A stretch of 64,000 nt of DNA, taken from NCBI GenBank assembly GCA_046331545.1, contig JAXLQR010000002.1, positions 620,001-684,000 of the forward strand, given 5' to 3'. The notes beneath the pieces were generated by a model. It was not told the DNA's origin. It worked only from the letters and a program-made list of their open reading frames with translations, and did not search any database. Below are positions 44,822 to 52,902 of the stretch, piece by piece (position 1 is the stretch's first letter; every line of letters begins with the position of its first letter). The DNA is from JADJVL01 sp046331545. Its GTDB lineage: Bacteria > Acidobacteriota > Holophagae > Holophagales > Holophagaceae. The translations under genes were made by a program, and so were the position numbers.

Positions 44822-47248
44822 GTGAGGCCGATGCGCGTCCATCCCCTGGCCGTGGTGCTGCTCCAGGTCGCCGGGACCGGCCCGCTGGCGGCCCAGACGA
44901 AGCCGGCCCCGAGCCTGCCCGCCCCCGGTCCGCCGAGCTGGGATGCCTTCCTCGCCCAGCAGCGCGGCGACAACCAGGCGGTCTCCTTCGGCCCCATGAG
45001 TATCGACGGGCGCTGGGTGATGGTGCTGCGGCCGGAGGACGCGAAAGACACCTGGTGGCTCGCCGACGACACCTTCCGTCGCCTCCAGTCCACCCAGGAG
45101 TTCCGGGTGGTCCAGCTCGGCGCCGCCGCCGCCCGGGACCTCTGGGCCGAGCGCGGCTGGAACAACGACGCCAAGTGGATCCTGCTGGATCCCCCGGCCG
45201 AGCGGATCAAGGAGCTGAACGGGCGCCCCACCGGCGAGCAGCTCCTCGCGGAACTGAAGGGCCTGGGCTTCCAGCCGCGATGGGAACGGCGGGAAGCCTT
45301 CCTGCGGGACCACGCGGACCACGGGGAGGCCTGGGCCGAGGCCACCCAGCAGAACCTGGCCCTCGTCCTCACCCGCTACCAGCAGTACCTGAAGGAGGGC
45401 CGCATCGTCCGCGAGGAGGCCGCGCAGACCACGGGCGCCGCGGGCGGGATGGGCTTCGGCAGCTTCTTCGGCCGCAGCGGGGCCATGACCTTCGCCACGG
45501 GTTCGGACCCCACCGGAGCGGCCCTCGCCGACGAGACCTTCTCCGAGGCCGCGGAGGCGCTGGGCCGGGTCGTTGAGGTTCCCGGGTGGACCCAGGCGCC
45601 GAACCTCTTCCTGGCCGCCATGGCCTTCCAGGGCATGGGCGCCGGCCAGTCCCCGAGGATGCGGGCCGTCGCCTCGCGCATGGCCGAGCAGCTCCTCGAC
45701 GCGCTGATGCGCGATCCCCACGACCCGATGCTCTGGGCCCAGTTCGGCGGCGTGGCCCGGGCCGCCGGCCTCAGCCCCCTGGACGCCTTCCGGAAGGCGG
45801 TGCCCGTGCCGGGCCAGCCCTGGCCTCCCATGCCCCTGGTGAACGCCGTGATGCAGGAGTTCGAGGGCCGGGAGGACTGGGAGGGCGCCCTGGCCTTCCT
45901 GCGGGAGTTCGAGGTCCTGGCGGCGGATCCCCTCCTCCCCAAGGAGGCCTGGCGCACCTACACGGGGCTGCGGGCCGAGCTGGAGGTCCAGAAGGCGCGC
46001 TGCCTGGCCCGCCTGGGGCGCTGGAACGAGGTGGGCCCCGCGATCCAGGACGTGCAGCGGTGGGCCGGCGCCCGCTGGGAGGGCGAGTTCACGCGGCGCC
46101 TGCGCTTCGCCATCCCCGAGCTCCGCAACAGCCAGAAGGACGCCTTCCAGGCCCTCCTCGACGCCGACGCCCTGCCGGACCTGCCGGCCCCCGCCCCGCC
46201 GCCGCCGCTGCGCCTCGCCCTGGTCGGCACGCCGGTCTGGAAGGAGAGCTGGGATCGCCTCCGGAAGGCCGGGCCCCTCCAGCCCTGGTCCCCCGCGGAG
46301 CTGGTGTGGGACGACCTCGGCGCCCCGGCGGCCGAGGCCCTGCGCCGGAAGCAGGGCTGGCCCGCGGAACCCGCGCGCTACGTCCTCCTCCGGGGCGACG
46401 AGGTGCTCCAGTCCGGCGTCGGCTGCCCCTACCCCGAGGATCTCGCCGCGAAGCTCACCTCCCTCGCGCCCAGCCTCTACCAGCGCCTGGGGGAGATCAT
46501 CCGGCGCAACCCCGACCACCTCGCGGCCCGCCGCGCCCGGGCGGTCCTGGCCCTGGACCGCATGCCCAACGGCCACCTCGAGCCCCAGCTGGCCGAGGAC
46601 GCCCGCCTCGGGAAGCTGCCGCCGGAGATCCGCAACCGGGCCTGGACCCCGAACCCCCAGCTCTGGCAGTGGAACGCCCTCAAGGTGCTGCCCGAGGCCG
46701 ACCGGGAGCTGCGGTCCTGGCCCACGCGCACCTCCGCGTGGAAGCTGTGGATGGCCTGGGCGCGGTTCCACCCCGCCAACCCTTCCCCCCTCAGCTTCGC
46801 GCGCACGCTGCCGGTGTGGGGGTCCGAAAGCCGCTGGGCGAGCCGCCTTCCCAAGGAGGTGCACGCGACGGTGGCCGAGGAGCTCCGGACGGCCGGCCGT
46901 TTCGAGGAGATGCGGGCCTGGTTCCAGGAGGCCTGGGACGGCCTGGACAAGCGGCCGCTGCCCGCCTTCCGGGCCTTCGGCGCGTTCCGGAACGCCATCC
47001 TCCAGCAGCGCCGGGAGCAGGGCGAGTCCATCGCGGCCCCGCTGAAGGAGGCCCTCACCGTGCTCCGCCGCACGGCGGACGTGAAGCTCGTTGACGAGGC
47101 CCTGCGCGAGATGCTCGGCGCCCCGGACCCGGCCACGGACCCCACCGCCGTCGAGGGTCCCCGCCCCGGCCAGCGGCGCGGCCAGGGGCCGGGCGGCTTC
47201 GGCTTCGGCGGCTTCCCCGGCGGGCCCGGCCGGGGACGGGGCCAATGA
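44822..47248 (+). CDS. Large secreted protein of unknown function
   Basis: 808 residues from GTG 44822, placed 7 bases after GGAGG; an ATG three codons later is possible. The signal segment (HPLAVVLLQVAGTGPLAAQ) indicates export. The middle is an alpha-helical, Trp-rich region resembling solenoid repeats (AFQALLDADALPD, AARRARAVLALDRMP, EMRAWFQEAWDGLDKRPLPA). It ends with a Gly/Arg/Phe-rich low-complexity tail (GPGGFGFGGFPGGPGRGRGQ). No catalytic motif was recognised. Its stop overlaps the tadA start by 4 bases. Confidence 0.75.
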   Translation: MRPMRVHPLAVVLLQVAGTGPLAAQTKPAPSLPAPGPPSWDAFLAQQRGDNQAVSFGPMSIDGRWVMVLRPEDAKDTWWLADDTFRRLQSTQEFRVVQLGAAAARDLWAERGWNNDAKWILLDPPAERIKELNGRPTGEQLLAELKGLGFQPRWERREAFLRDHADHGEAWAEATQQNLALVLTRYQQYLKEGRIVREEAAQTTGAAGGMGFGSFFGRSGAMTFATGSDPTGAALADETFSEAAEALGRVVEVPGWTQAPNLFLAAMAFQGMGAGQSPRMRAVASRMAEQLLDALMRDPHDPMLWAQFGGVARAAGLSPLDAFRKAVPVPGQPWPPMPLVNAVMQEFEGREDWEGALAFLREFEVLAADPLLPKEAWRTYTGLRAELEVQKARCLARLGRWNEVGPAIQDVQRWAGARWEGEFTRRLRFAIPELRNSQKDAFQALLDADALPDLPAPAPPPPLRLALVGTPVWKESWDRLRKAGPLQPWSPAELVWDDLGAPAAEALRRKQGWPAEPARYVLLRGDEVLQSGVGCPYPEDLAAKLTSLAPSLYQRLGEIIRRNPDHLAARRARAVLALDRMPNGHLEPQLAEDARLGKLPPEIRNRAWTPNPQLWQWNALKVLPEADRELRSWPTRTSAWKLWMAWARFHPANPSPLSFARTLPVWGSESRWASRLPKEVHATVAEELRTAGRFEEMRAWFQEAWDGLDKRPLPAFRAFGAFRNAILQQRREQGESIAAPLKEALTVLRRTADVKLVDEALREMLGAPDPATDPTAVEGPRPGQRRGQGPGGFGFGGFPGGPGRGRGQ

Positions 47249-47706
47249 CGCCCTGGAGCGGCGACGACGTCTGGTTCATGCAGAAGGCCCTGGACGAGGC
47301 CTGGGAGGCTGAGCGCCGGGACGAGGTGCCCATCGGCGCGGTGCTGGTGAGCGAGGGCCTGCTGGTGGGCCGGGGCCACAACGCCCCGATCTCCTCCACC
47401 GACCCCACCGCCCACGCCGAAGTGCAGGCCCTGCGCAGCGCCGGCGCCTGGCTGAAGAACTACCGCTTCGCCGGCAGCACGCTCTACGTGACCCTCGAGC
47501 CCTGCCTCATGTGCTTCGGCGCCCTGGTGCACGCCCGCGTGGCGCGGGTGGTCTTCGGCGCGTCGGATCCGAAGGTGGGCGTCAGCCGGCTGCTGCCCCG
47601 GCTCGAAGAGGCGAACCTGAACCACCGGATCGAGTTCCAAGGCGGGTTGATGGAGGCCGAGTGCCGGGAGCTCGTGCAGCGGTTCTTCCAGCGGCGGAGA
47701 GGGTGA
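47245..47706 (+). CDS. tadA: tRNA-specific adenosine deaminase
   Basis: 153 residues. It deaminates A34 to inosine in tRNA-Arg(ACG). The zinc deaminase motifs are HAE (His57, catalytic Glu59) and PCLMC (Cys87, Cys90), with the family's AVLV...GHN and DPTAHAE sequences. Length and motif spacing are normal. It is coupled (ATGA) to the large secreted protein gene, an odd pairing that probably only reflects compact packing. Confidence 0.95.
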   Translation: MTPWSGDDVWFMQKALDEAWEAERRDEVPIGAVLVSEGLLVGRGHNAPISSTDPTAHAEVQALRSAGAWLKNYRFAGSTLYVTLEPCLMCFGALVHARVARVVFGASDPKVGVSRLLPRLEEANLNHRIEFQGGLMEAECRELVQRFFQRRRG

Positions 47707-48168
47707 GGGGGCGTTCCCGTCCCGTCTCGGCGGTTCAACGATCCAACGATTCAACGATGCCAACGACCAGGATCGGTCCTGTCGAGCCGATGGAAGGTTT
47801 TTGAGACCGGCACCTTCGTGAAGCGTGATCCGCGAGGTGTGCGGATCACGCTTCACGGAGGTGCTGCCAAACGATAGTGCGGCAGGTCGGGGAGGCTTCC
47901 TTCAAGACGCTCGCGGACGGTGGCGGAACGGAGCCTTCATGAAGGTCGTCGACCTTCGTCCCACCGAGCGCGCCGTGCCCGGGATCATCACGTCTCATGT
48001 TCCTGCCGCACTATCGTTTGGCCGCACTTCGATCCAGCAGGTTTCGCACCGGTCGCGAATCCTGCTGGATCGAAGTGCCTGTCTAAAAACTTCAGCAGTG
48101 TGGTTTCCCGGTCGGCCTGGATCGTCCCAGCTCGGGACGGAGAACGGCCCGCTCGCCGGCTCGCCCGC
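47707..48168. other. 462-base non-coding region dense in palindromes
   Basis: It lies between convergent tadA and the LytTR regulator. It contains, in order: tandem heptamer repeats (CAACGAT at 47736, 47744 and 47752, with CAACGAC at 47761), three abutting long hairpins (47808-48078, separate entry), and a GTCCC-N5-GGGAC dyad (48124-48138) like those upstream of the sigma-54 promoters. No supported reading frame. Confidence 0.7.
47808..48078. repeat. Array of three abutting long palindromes
   Basis: Hairpin 1: 47808-47833 pairs with 47841-47866 (17 perfect base pairs next to a 7-base loop, then nine more with two G-T pairs). Hairpin 2: 47866-47886 pairs perfectly with 48002-48022 over 21 bases, around a 115-base insert that holds the smaller palindromes CCTTCATGAAGG (47934) and GAAGGTCG-T-CGACCTTC (47941). 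Hairpin 3: 48024-48041 pairs perfectly with 48061-48078 (18 bp), continuing inward by five more pairs after one mismatch to a 7-base loop. The three stems touch end to end. This could be a MITE-like element, a structured RNA or a recombination site. Confidence 0.75.
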
Positions 48169-48915
48169 TCACCCCTCGCCGCCCCGATCCACATCCTTCC
48201 CGCCCAGGCCCAGCCGCTCCTTCAACCTGGGCGTCGTGCCACGGCTGGCCTCGAGCTCGACGCCGCCGGGCAGCCGCACGAAGACGCGTCCGTTCATCGC
48301 CGGGCGCAGGCCGAGCACGGCTTCGGGGCGGAGGAGGAGGTGGCGCTGGATGCGCATCAGGCCGGCGTCCGGGAAGTGGGCCTCCACCTCGCCGAGGCTG
48401 CGCCAGACGGTGCGGAAGCGGTCGCCGGCGTGGGCCCAGACGGTCTCGTCCCGCACCTCGAAATGGGTGGTCTTCGACAGTTCCATGAACAGCAGCCCCT
48501 CGCCGGCCTGGATCGCGTAGCGCGTCGCCCGCTTCTCGGGGACAGCGGTGTGGGCCAGGCGCCGCCGCACGCGGTCCAGGGCCCGCACGAGGCGCTCGGT
48601 GGTGACGGGCTTGAGCAGGAAGTCCTGGGCCTCGGCGTCGAAGGCTTCGGCGGCGTGGTCCTTGTGGGCGGTGACGAAGACCACCGGCAGCGTGGCCTCC
48701 AGGCTCTTCGCGAGGCTGAGGCCGTCCTCGCCGGGCATCTGCACGTCGAGGAAGAGCGCGTCGGCCTTCCCGCCGCCGCTCAGCCAGGTGCGCAGGCCCG
48801 CCGCGTCCCGGAACTGCCCCGCCACCACGCAGCCGCAGTCCTCCAGCAGGCGCGCGAGGCGCTTGAGGTTGAGGGGCTCGTCCTCGGCGATGGCGACGCG
48901 CAGCGGCTTCGGCAT
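48169..48915 (-). CDS. LytTR-type response regulator
   Basis: 248 residues. Receiver domain with the acidic pair EDE near residue 10, phospho-acceptor Asp in LFLDVQMPGEDG, and LLKP. The C-terminal LytTR DNA-binding domain (about 135-235) has the usual FMELSKTTHFEV, RSLGEVEAHFPDAGLMRIQR and LRPAMNGRVFVRLPGG stretches. These regulators bind imperfect direct repeats. It is encoded 4 bases after the sensor kinase, forming a two-component operon. Confidence 0.92.
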   Translation of the reverse strand: MPKPLRVAIAEDEPLNLKRLARLLEDCGCVVAGQFRDAAGLRTWLSGGGKADALFLDVQMPGEDGLSLAKSLEATLPVVFVTAHKDHAAEAFDAEAQDFLLKPVTTERLVRALDRVRRRLAHTAVPEKRATRYAIQAGEGLLFMELSKTTHFEVRDETVWAHAGDRFRTVWRSLGEVEAHFPDAGLMRIQRHLLLRPEAVLGLRPAMNGRVFVRLPGGVELEASRGTTPRLKERLGLGGKDVDRGGEG

Positions 48916-48919
48916 GGGA

Positions 48920-50041
48920 TCAGGATGGCAGCGGCAGCGTGAGGCGGGCCCGGGTCCAGTCGCCTTCGCGGGTGAGTTCCAGGGCCGCGCCGGGTCCCAG
49001 GAGCCGCAGGCGTTCCCGCAGGTGTCCGAGGCCGAGGCCTTCGCGGTCCCCCTTCGGCGCGGTGCCGGTGTTCTCCACCTTCAGCACCAGCGTCCCACCG
49101 GCGCGGTGGGCCCCCAGGCGCAGCTCGCCGCCCTCGGTCGCCGCGGCGATGCCGTGGAGCACGGCGTTCTCCACCAGGGGCTGGAGCAGGAGGGGCGGCA
49201 CCGCCAGCCCGTCGACCCAGGCGGGCCAGTCCCAGGTGACGCGCAGGCGCTCGCCCAGGCGGATCTGCTCGACGCGGAGATAGTCCTCCAGCAGGGCCCG
49301 CTCGGCGGCCAGGGGCGCTTCGCGGCGGCCCGCGTGGTCCATCAGCCGGCGCAGGTAGTCGCAGAGGGCCACCAGGGCGGCTTCCGTGGCCTCTGGATCC
49401 TCCTGGGCCAGCTCCACGAGGCCGCTGAGAGCGTTGAAGAGGGCGTGGGGCTGCATCTGGGCCTGCAGCGCCAGGGCCCGGGCCTGGCCCGAGAGGCGTT
49501 CCAGTTCGGCCTCCCGCGCCTCGCCAGCCTCGCGCTCGGCGACGATGCGGCCCACCAGGGTGGCCAGGAGGACGCCGAGGAAGGCGTGGAAGGCCTCCGG
49601 CGGGATCGCGGGCCTGGGCGGACGCAGGGGCGTCCGGCGGGGCGGCGGGCCACCGGGGCCGAATCCAGGTCCAGGGGCTCCAGGGGGCGGAGGCGGCGGG
49701 TGGGGCGGCGCCGGATCCTCCATGCCGCCCAGGGCCAGGATGCCCGCCAGCATTCCGGACACCCACAGGGTGTTCAGGCCCAGGGACTGGAGCAGGCCGC
49801 GCAGGGGCCCCGCCAGGGGCGCCTCGCCCTTCCCCCATTGCCAGGCCGCGGGAGCCAGCACCAGGCAGCCCAGCACCAGAAAGAAGGGCAGCAGGGCCTC
49901 CCCGTAGCCCAGCCGTCCGTAAGGCCCGCCCAGGACCAGCCGTCCCGCGGCCCAGGCCGCGCCCAGCAGGAGCAGGACGCCCGCCCGGCCCGGCCGCAGG
50001 AAGCGCCGGGCGAGGGCATCGAGGACGGCCGCGTCTCGCAT
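48920..50041 (-). CDS. LytS/YehU-type sensor histidine kinase
   Basis: 373 residues. Two to four N-terminal membrane helices (VLLLLGAAWAAGRLVLGG, LLPFFLVLGCLVLAPAAW) surround a cytoplasmic or periplasmic Pro/Gly-rich stretch (about 108-145). The catalytic part belongs to the His_kinase (LytS) family: the histidine is in LQAQMQPHALFNAL, where the family normally reads QINPHFLFN. An HATPase domain with VENAVLHGI and GLGLGHLRERL completes it. It probably phosphorylates the downstream LytTR regulator. The Pro-rich loop is unusual. Confidence 0.9.
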   Translation of the reverse strand: MRDAAVLDALARRFLRPGRAGVLLLLGAAWAAGRLVLGGPYGRLGYGEALLPFFLVLGCLVLAPAAWQWGKGEAPLAGPLRGLLQSLGLNTLWVSGMLAGILALGGMEDPAPPHPPPPPPGAPGPGFGPGGPPPRRTPLRPPRPAIPPEAFHAFLGVLLATLVGRIVAEREAGEAREAELERLSGQARALALQAQMQPHALFNALSGLVELAQEDPEATEAALVALCDYLRRLMDHAGRREAPLAAERALLEDYLRVEQIRLGERLRVTWDWPAWVDGLAVPPLLLQPLVENAVLHGIAAATEGGELRLGAHRAGGTLVLKVENTGTAPKGDREGLGLGHLRERLRLLGPGAALELTREGDWTRARLTLPLPS

Positions 50042-50205
50042 GGCCCCACTCTACCGGGCGGCCTCCCGCCGCGCCGACCGCTCGGCGGCCTAATGGAAGG
50101 CTGGGCCCCCGCCTTGGGCGCCGCGCGGATCGCGGGCCACCTGAAGCCGCTCCGCCCGCACCCTTGGCGTGCGGACGCACCGTCCGCCACCGCCCCGGAG
50201 GTCCC

Positions 50206-50700
50206 ATGCTCCCCCTGATCGTCCTGCAGCAGCCCGCGCCGCCCCAGCCGCCCCCGCCGCCCCTCATGGCCATGGCCCAGGAGCTGGGCCTGAGCGAAGC
50301 GCAGCTGGCGAAGCTGAAGGCCATCCACCGGGCCCACCGCGACGCGATGGAGGACCGCCACGAAGCCGTCGAGAAGGCCCGCAAGGCGCTGATGGACGCG
50401 GTGCGGGACGGCGGCGAGCTGAACACCCTCTACGCCGCGTTCTCGAAAGCCCACCTGGCCGCGTTGATGGAGGCCCGGGCCCTGCATGCCGAGCTCAACG
50501 GGGTGCTCACCCCGGAGCAGCAGGCGAAGGCCAAGGCGCTGCACGCCGCCCGCGAAGGCGGCCCCCACGGCCCCGGTGCGGGCCCTGGTGAAGGCCCGGG
50601 CCGCGGGATGGGCCGGCCAGGCCAGGGCGGACCTGGCTTCGGCCCCGGGCCTGGACGTCGGCCGGGCCCGGGCGGCCCGCCCCCGGGCGACGCCGAATGA
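50206..50700 (+). CDS. Spy/CpxP-like periplasmic protein
   Basis: 164 residues from the ATG at 50206, behind GGAGG. The hydrophobic N-terminus (MLPLIVLQQPA) is too short to be a confident signal peptide. The helical core (LGLSEAQLAKLKAIHRAHRD, LTPEQQAKAKALHAA) is the two-helix LTxxQ arrangement of Spy/CpxP-type proteins, which act as ATP-independent periplasmic chaperones or metal-resistance factors. The C-terminus is a Gly/Pro/Arg-rich tail. It is divergent from the LytS-type kinase, so it may be a target of that system. Confidence 0.7.
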   Translation: MLPLIVLQQPAPPQPPPPPLMAMAQELGLSEAQLAKLKAIHRAHRDAMEDRHEAVEKARKALMDAVRDGGELNTLYAAFSKAHLAALMEARALHAELNGVLTPEQQAKAKALHAAREGGPHGPGAGPGEGPGRGMGRPGQGGPGFGPGPGRRPGPGGPPPGDAE

Positions 50701-50705
50701 CGTGC

Positions 50706-50740
50706 GCCGGGGACGGACGTCCTGCGCGCCCGTCCCCGGC
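50706..50740. terminator. Hairpin between convergent genes
   Basis: GCCGGGGACGG (50706-50716) pairs perfectly with CCGTCCCCGGC (50730-50740) around a 13-base loop, 6 bases after the Spy-like stop and 20 bases before the stop of the minus-strand cupin gene. No T-run follows, so it may be a bidirectional or Rho-assisted terminator. The same GCCGGGGACGG word occurs in part in the inverted repeat at 4521. Confidence 0.55.
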
Positions 50741-50759
50741 CCGCCCGACCTGAGAGGGG

Positions 50760-51611
50760 TCAGGCGTGGGCGAAAACCTCCCCGAGGCGGGCCAGCGTGG
50801 CGGCGTCCAGCATCCGTTCGGCCATGGGGTAGAGGACGTTGTTCTCCTTCTCGATGTGGGAGCGCAGGGTGCCGATGAGCTGGGTGGAGGCGCGGGCGGT
50901 GCCCTCGGGATTGCCCGACACGCCCTCGCGGATGTCGCCCAGCACGATCTGGGTGAGGTCCCACAGCAGCCGGTGTTCCTCGCGCATGCAGTGGGTGGGC
51001 CCGTGGCCGCCGCCGAACATGGGGTCCAGCAGGGGGAAGAGGTGCTGCTCCTCGGCCTCGTTGTGGGCCTTTAGCTCCTCGAAGAGCCAGGTGGCCACGT
51101 CCTTCACGCCATCCCAGTCGCCGGACTTCACGGCGCCCTCCATGCGGTCCAGGCGCTTGAGGGCCTCGGCGTGCTCGGCCATCCACTTGAGGAGCGTCGG
51201 GTTCGAGACCTGGCCGGCGGCGGCCGGAAGGGAGCCGTGGTCGCAGCCGTGGTGGGCGCAGGCCTCCTCTTTCGTGGCGGGTGCAGCGGCCAGGGCCTTC
51301 GCCCCGCGGCGCATGGTGAGCATGAAGCGGGAGGGCTCCTGGGCCACGATGCCGTGGGGCACGCCCGGGGGCAGGTCCACCGCCTGGTGGGCCAGCAGCA
51401 CGCGGGCCTCCTCGCCGACGCTCACGCGGATGCGGCCCTCGAGGGCCACGAGCTCCGCCGGGAACGGCGCGGCGTGGGGGCTGATCTCCTGGCCCGCGTC
51501 GAGGGCGAAGAGCACCACCTTGGTGGCGCCGGGCAGGTCGAGGATGGCCTTGGAGACGATGCCCCCCTCGGGAATCGGCAGGGCGGCGGTGAGATCGGTG
51601 ACGGCGGACAT
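50760..51611 (-). CDS. Cupin-hemerythrin fusion protein
   Basis: 283 residues from the ATG at 51611 (GGGAGGG Shine-Dalgarno). The N-terminal ~110 residues are a cupin (ISPHAAPFPAELVALEGRIR, VDLPPGVPHGIVAQ). A His/Cys-bearing linker (ACAHHGCDHG) leads to a C-terminal hemerythrin HHE domain whose ligands fall in HNEAEEQHLFPLL, CMREEHRLLWDL and HIEKENNVLYPM. Hemerythrin domains hold a di-iron site that binds oxygen or nitric oxide. The fusion suggests a sensor or detoxifier of oxygen, NO or metals. Cytoplasmic. Confidence 0.87.
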   Translation of the reverse strand: MSAVTDLTAALPIPEGGIVSKAILDLPGATKVVLFALDAGQEISPHAAPFPAELVALEGRIRVSVGEEARVLLAHQAVDLPPGVPHGIVAQEPSRFMLTMRRGAKALAAAPATKEEACAHHGCDHGSLPAAAGQVSNPTLLKWMAEHAEALKRLDRMEGAVKSGDWDGVKDVATWLFEELKAHNEAEEQHLFPLLDPMFGGGHGPTHCMREEHRLLWDLTQIVLGDIREGVSGNPEGTARASTQLIGTLRSHIEKENNVLYPMAERMLDAATLARLGEVFAHA

Positions 51612-51696
51612 GGTCCCTCCCATGGCCGAAGCATCCTCCCGGCCCGCGCAGGCCGCCTTGAGGAATGTCAAAGCCCCCCTTGGGAATTCCCCGCCC

Positions 51697-51725
51697 TGGC
51701 CGGGAACCCGCGTCCCTGCTAGACT
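51697..51725 (+). promoter_or_regulatory. Putative promoter of tRNA-Ser
   Basis: TAGACT at 51720-51725 is a good -10 box 11 bases before the mature tRNA. The -35 position at 51697-51702 (TGGCCG) is a weak match with a 17-base spacer. Confidence 0.35.
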
Positions 51726-51735
51726 CGACGGTTCC

Positions 51736-51823
51736 GGAGAGATGGCAGAGTGGTCTATCGCACCTGACTCGAAATCAGGAGTGGGGCAACCCACCGGGGG
51801 TTCGAATCCCTCTCTCTCCGCCA
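51736..51823 (+). tRNA. tRNA-Ser(CGA)
   Basis: 88 bases including an encoded CCA. The acceptor stem GGAGAGA pairs with TCTCTCC (51813-51819), with discriminator G. The anticodon stem-loop is CCTGA-CTCGAAA-TCAGG with anticodon CGA, reading UCG. A long variable arm (GTGGGGCAACCCAC) marks it as a class II serine tRNA. The T-arm contains GGTTCGAATCC. Confidence 0.97.
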
Positions 51824-51826
51824 ACA

Positions 51827-51852
51827 GGCCGCCGCAAGGCGGCCGTTTTGTT
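51827..51852 (+). terminator. Intrinsic terminator after tRNA-Ser
   Basis: GGCCGCC-GCAA-GGCGGCC followed by GTTTTGTT: a 7-bp GC stem with a GNRA-type tetraloop and a T-rich tail, 3 bases after the tRNA CCA end. Confidence 0.9.
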
Positions 51853-51876
51853 GGCGGTGAGAGAAGGACTCGAATC
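51852..51876 (-). repeat. Degenerate inverted copy of the tRNA-Ser 3' end
   Basis: Read on the minus strand, these 25 bases match the tRNA 3' end (51799-51823) at 21 positions, covering CCA, the acceptor strand and much of the T-arm. With the terminator between them, the whole 51799-51876 segment is a long imperfect palindrome. Confidence 0.55.
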
Positions 51877-52032
51877 GAGCCGGCGCCTGGCCTGGAGGCG
51901 CGCCGCACCGGAACGGAATCCGCTCGCTTCCCGCAAGCGACGGCGGCGATACTCTGCTCTCCATGGACTCGGTTCGAGCATGACGGCTCTGGACGCACGG
52001 CCCGTTCCCGGCACGGGCCGCTGGACACCTGC

Positions 52033-52902
52033 GTGAAGGCCTTCGTCCCGGGGCGGCCCTACTGGTGGCAGTGGCCCACGGTCCTCTCCCTGGACGCTCC
52101 TGCCGTCGCGGTGCTCTGGCAGTGGGAGCTCTCGCGGGTCGCTGGCGTGGAGCTCGGGGCCCACCACGCCTTCGTGCTGGGCGCCTCCGTGTGGCTCGCC
52201 TATGCCGCCGACCGGTGGATCGAGGGGTGGCGCCTCGAGCCGGAGCAGGTACAGACGCAACGCCACCTGTTCTACCAGCGCTGGCGCTGGCCCCTGCTCG
52301 GGCTCTGGACGGGCGTCCTGGCCTCGACCCTCGGCGTGGCCCTCCACTCGCTGTCGGAGCACGAGCTGCTCGCCGGGCTGCTGCTCCTCGGCCCCGTCCT
52401 CGCCTACCTCCTCCTGCACCAGCTGACCCACCGGAACAGCCTCTGGCGGGCGCCCAAGGAACTCTTCGTCGCCCTGCTCCTCGCGGGCGGCGCGTCCTGC
52501 TTCACCCTCGCCCGCGCCCCGGGCTCGCTGCGCGGGATGTCGCTCCCCCTCGGACTCTTCGCCCTGCTCTGCTTCGCCAATTGCGCCCTCATCTCCCTCT
52601 GGGAGCGCGAAGTGGACCGCTCCCACGGCCAGGTCTCCCTCGCCCTGCAGTACCCCGGAGGTGGCCGGATCCTCCGCCTCCTCCCTTGGCTCGTGGCCGC
52701 CGTCGCCGCCGCTTCCTCTTCGGCTGGAAGCGGCCTCTTCCGCGAAGCCACCCTCGCAGCCGCCGCCAGCGGCGCGCTGCTCGGAGGGGTGGACCGGTTG
52801 CAGCCCCGCTGCGGGCGCCAGCTCGCCCGGGCGCTTGCGGACGCGGCGCTCCTGGGCCCCCTGCTGCCCTGGGTGCTCGGGTGGATGGCGGGCCGCGGAT
52901 GA
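52033..52902 (+). CDS. Multi-pass membrane protein of unknown function (UbiA-like topology)
   Basis: 289 residues from GTG 52033. About seven or eight hydrophobic helices (VLGASVWLAYAADRWIEGWR, LLAGLLLLGPVLAYLLLHQL). The spacing of acidic AADRW and the NxxxDR-like AKNCALISLWEREVDR-type region is reminiscent of UbiA prenyltransferases, but the two DxxxD motifs are not clearly present. It overlaps the next methyltransferase by 4 bases (ATGA), which would suit a quinone or lipid modification pair. This remains a guess. Confidence 0.6.
   Translation: MKAFVPGRPYWWQWPTVLSLDAPAVAVLWQWELSRVAGVELGAHHAFVLGASVWLAYAADRWIEGWRLEPEQVQTQRHLFYQRWRWPLLGLWTGVLASTLGVALHSLSEHELLAGLLLLGPVLAYLLLHQLTHRNSLWRAPKELFVALLLAGGASCFTLARAPGSLRGMSLPLGLFALLCFANCALISLWEREVDRSHGQVSLALQYPGGGRILRLLPWLVAAVAAASSSAGSGLFREATLAAAASGALLGGVDRLQPRCGRQLARALADAALLGPLLPWVLGWMAGRG

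Noticed and set aside
47735..48078. CRISPR array
   Set aside because: The repeats are palindromes or 7-mers without 25-40 bp direct repeats, regular spacers or cas genes.
47860..48080. Integron attC site or array
   Set aside because: The palindromes lack the R'/R'' core sites (GTTRRRY and RYYYAAC) and no integrase is present.
51755..51964. Small minus-strand frame across tRNA-Ser encoding an RERDSNPRW-like peptide
   Set aside because: Such peptides are well-known artefacts of translating antisense serine tRNA genes.
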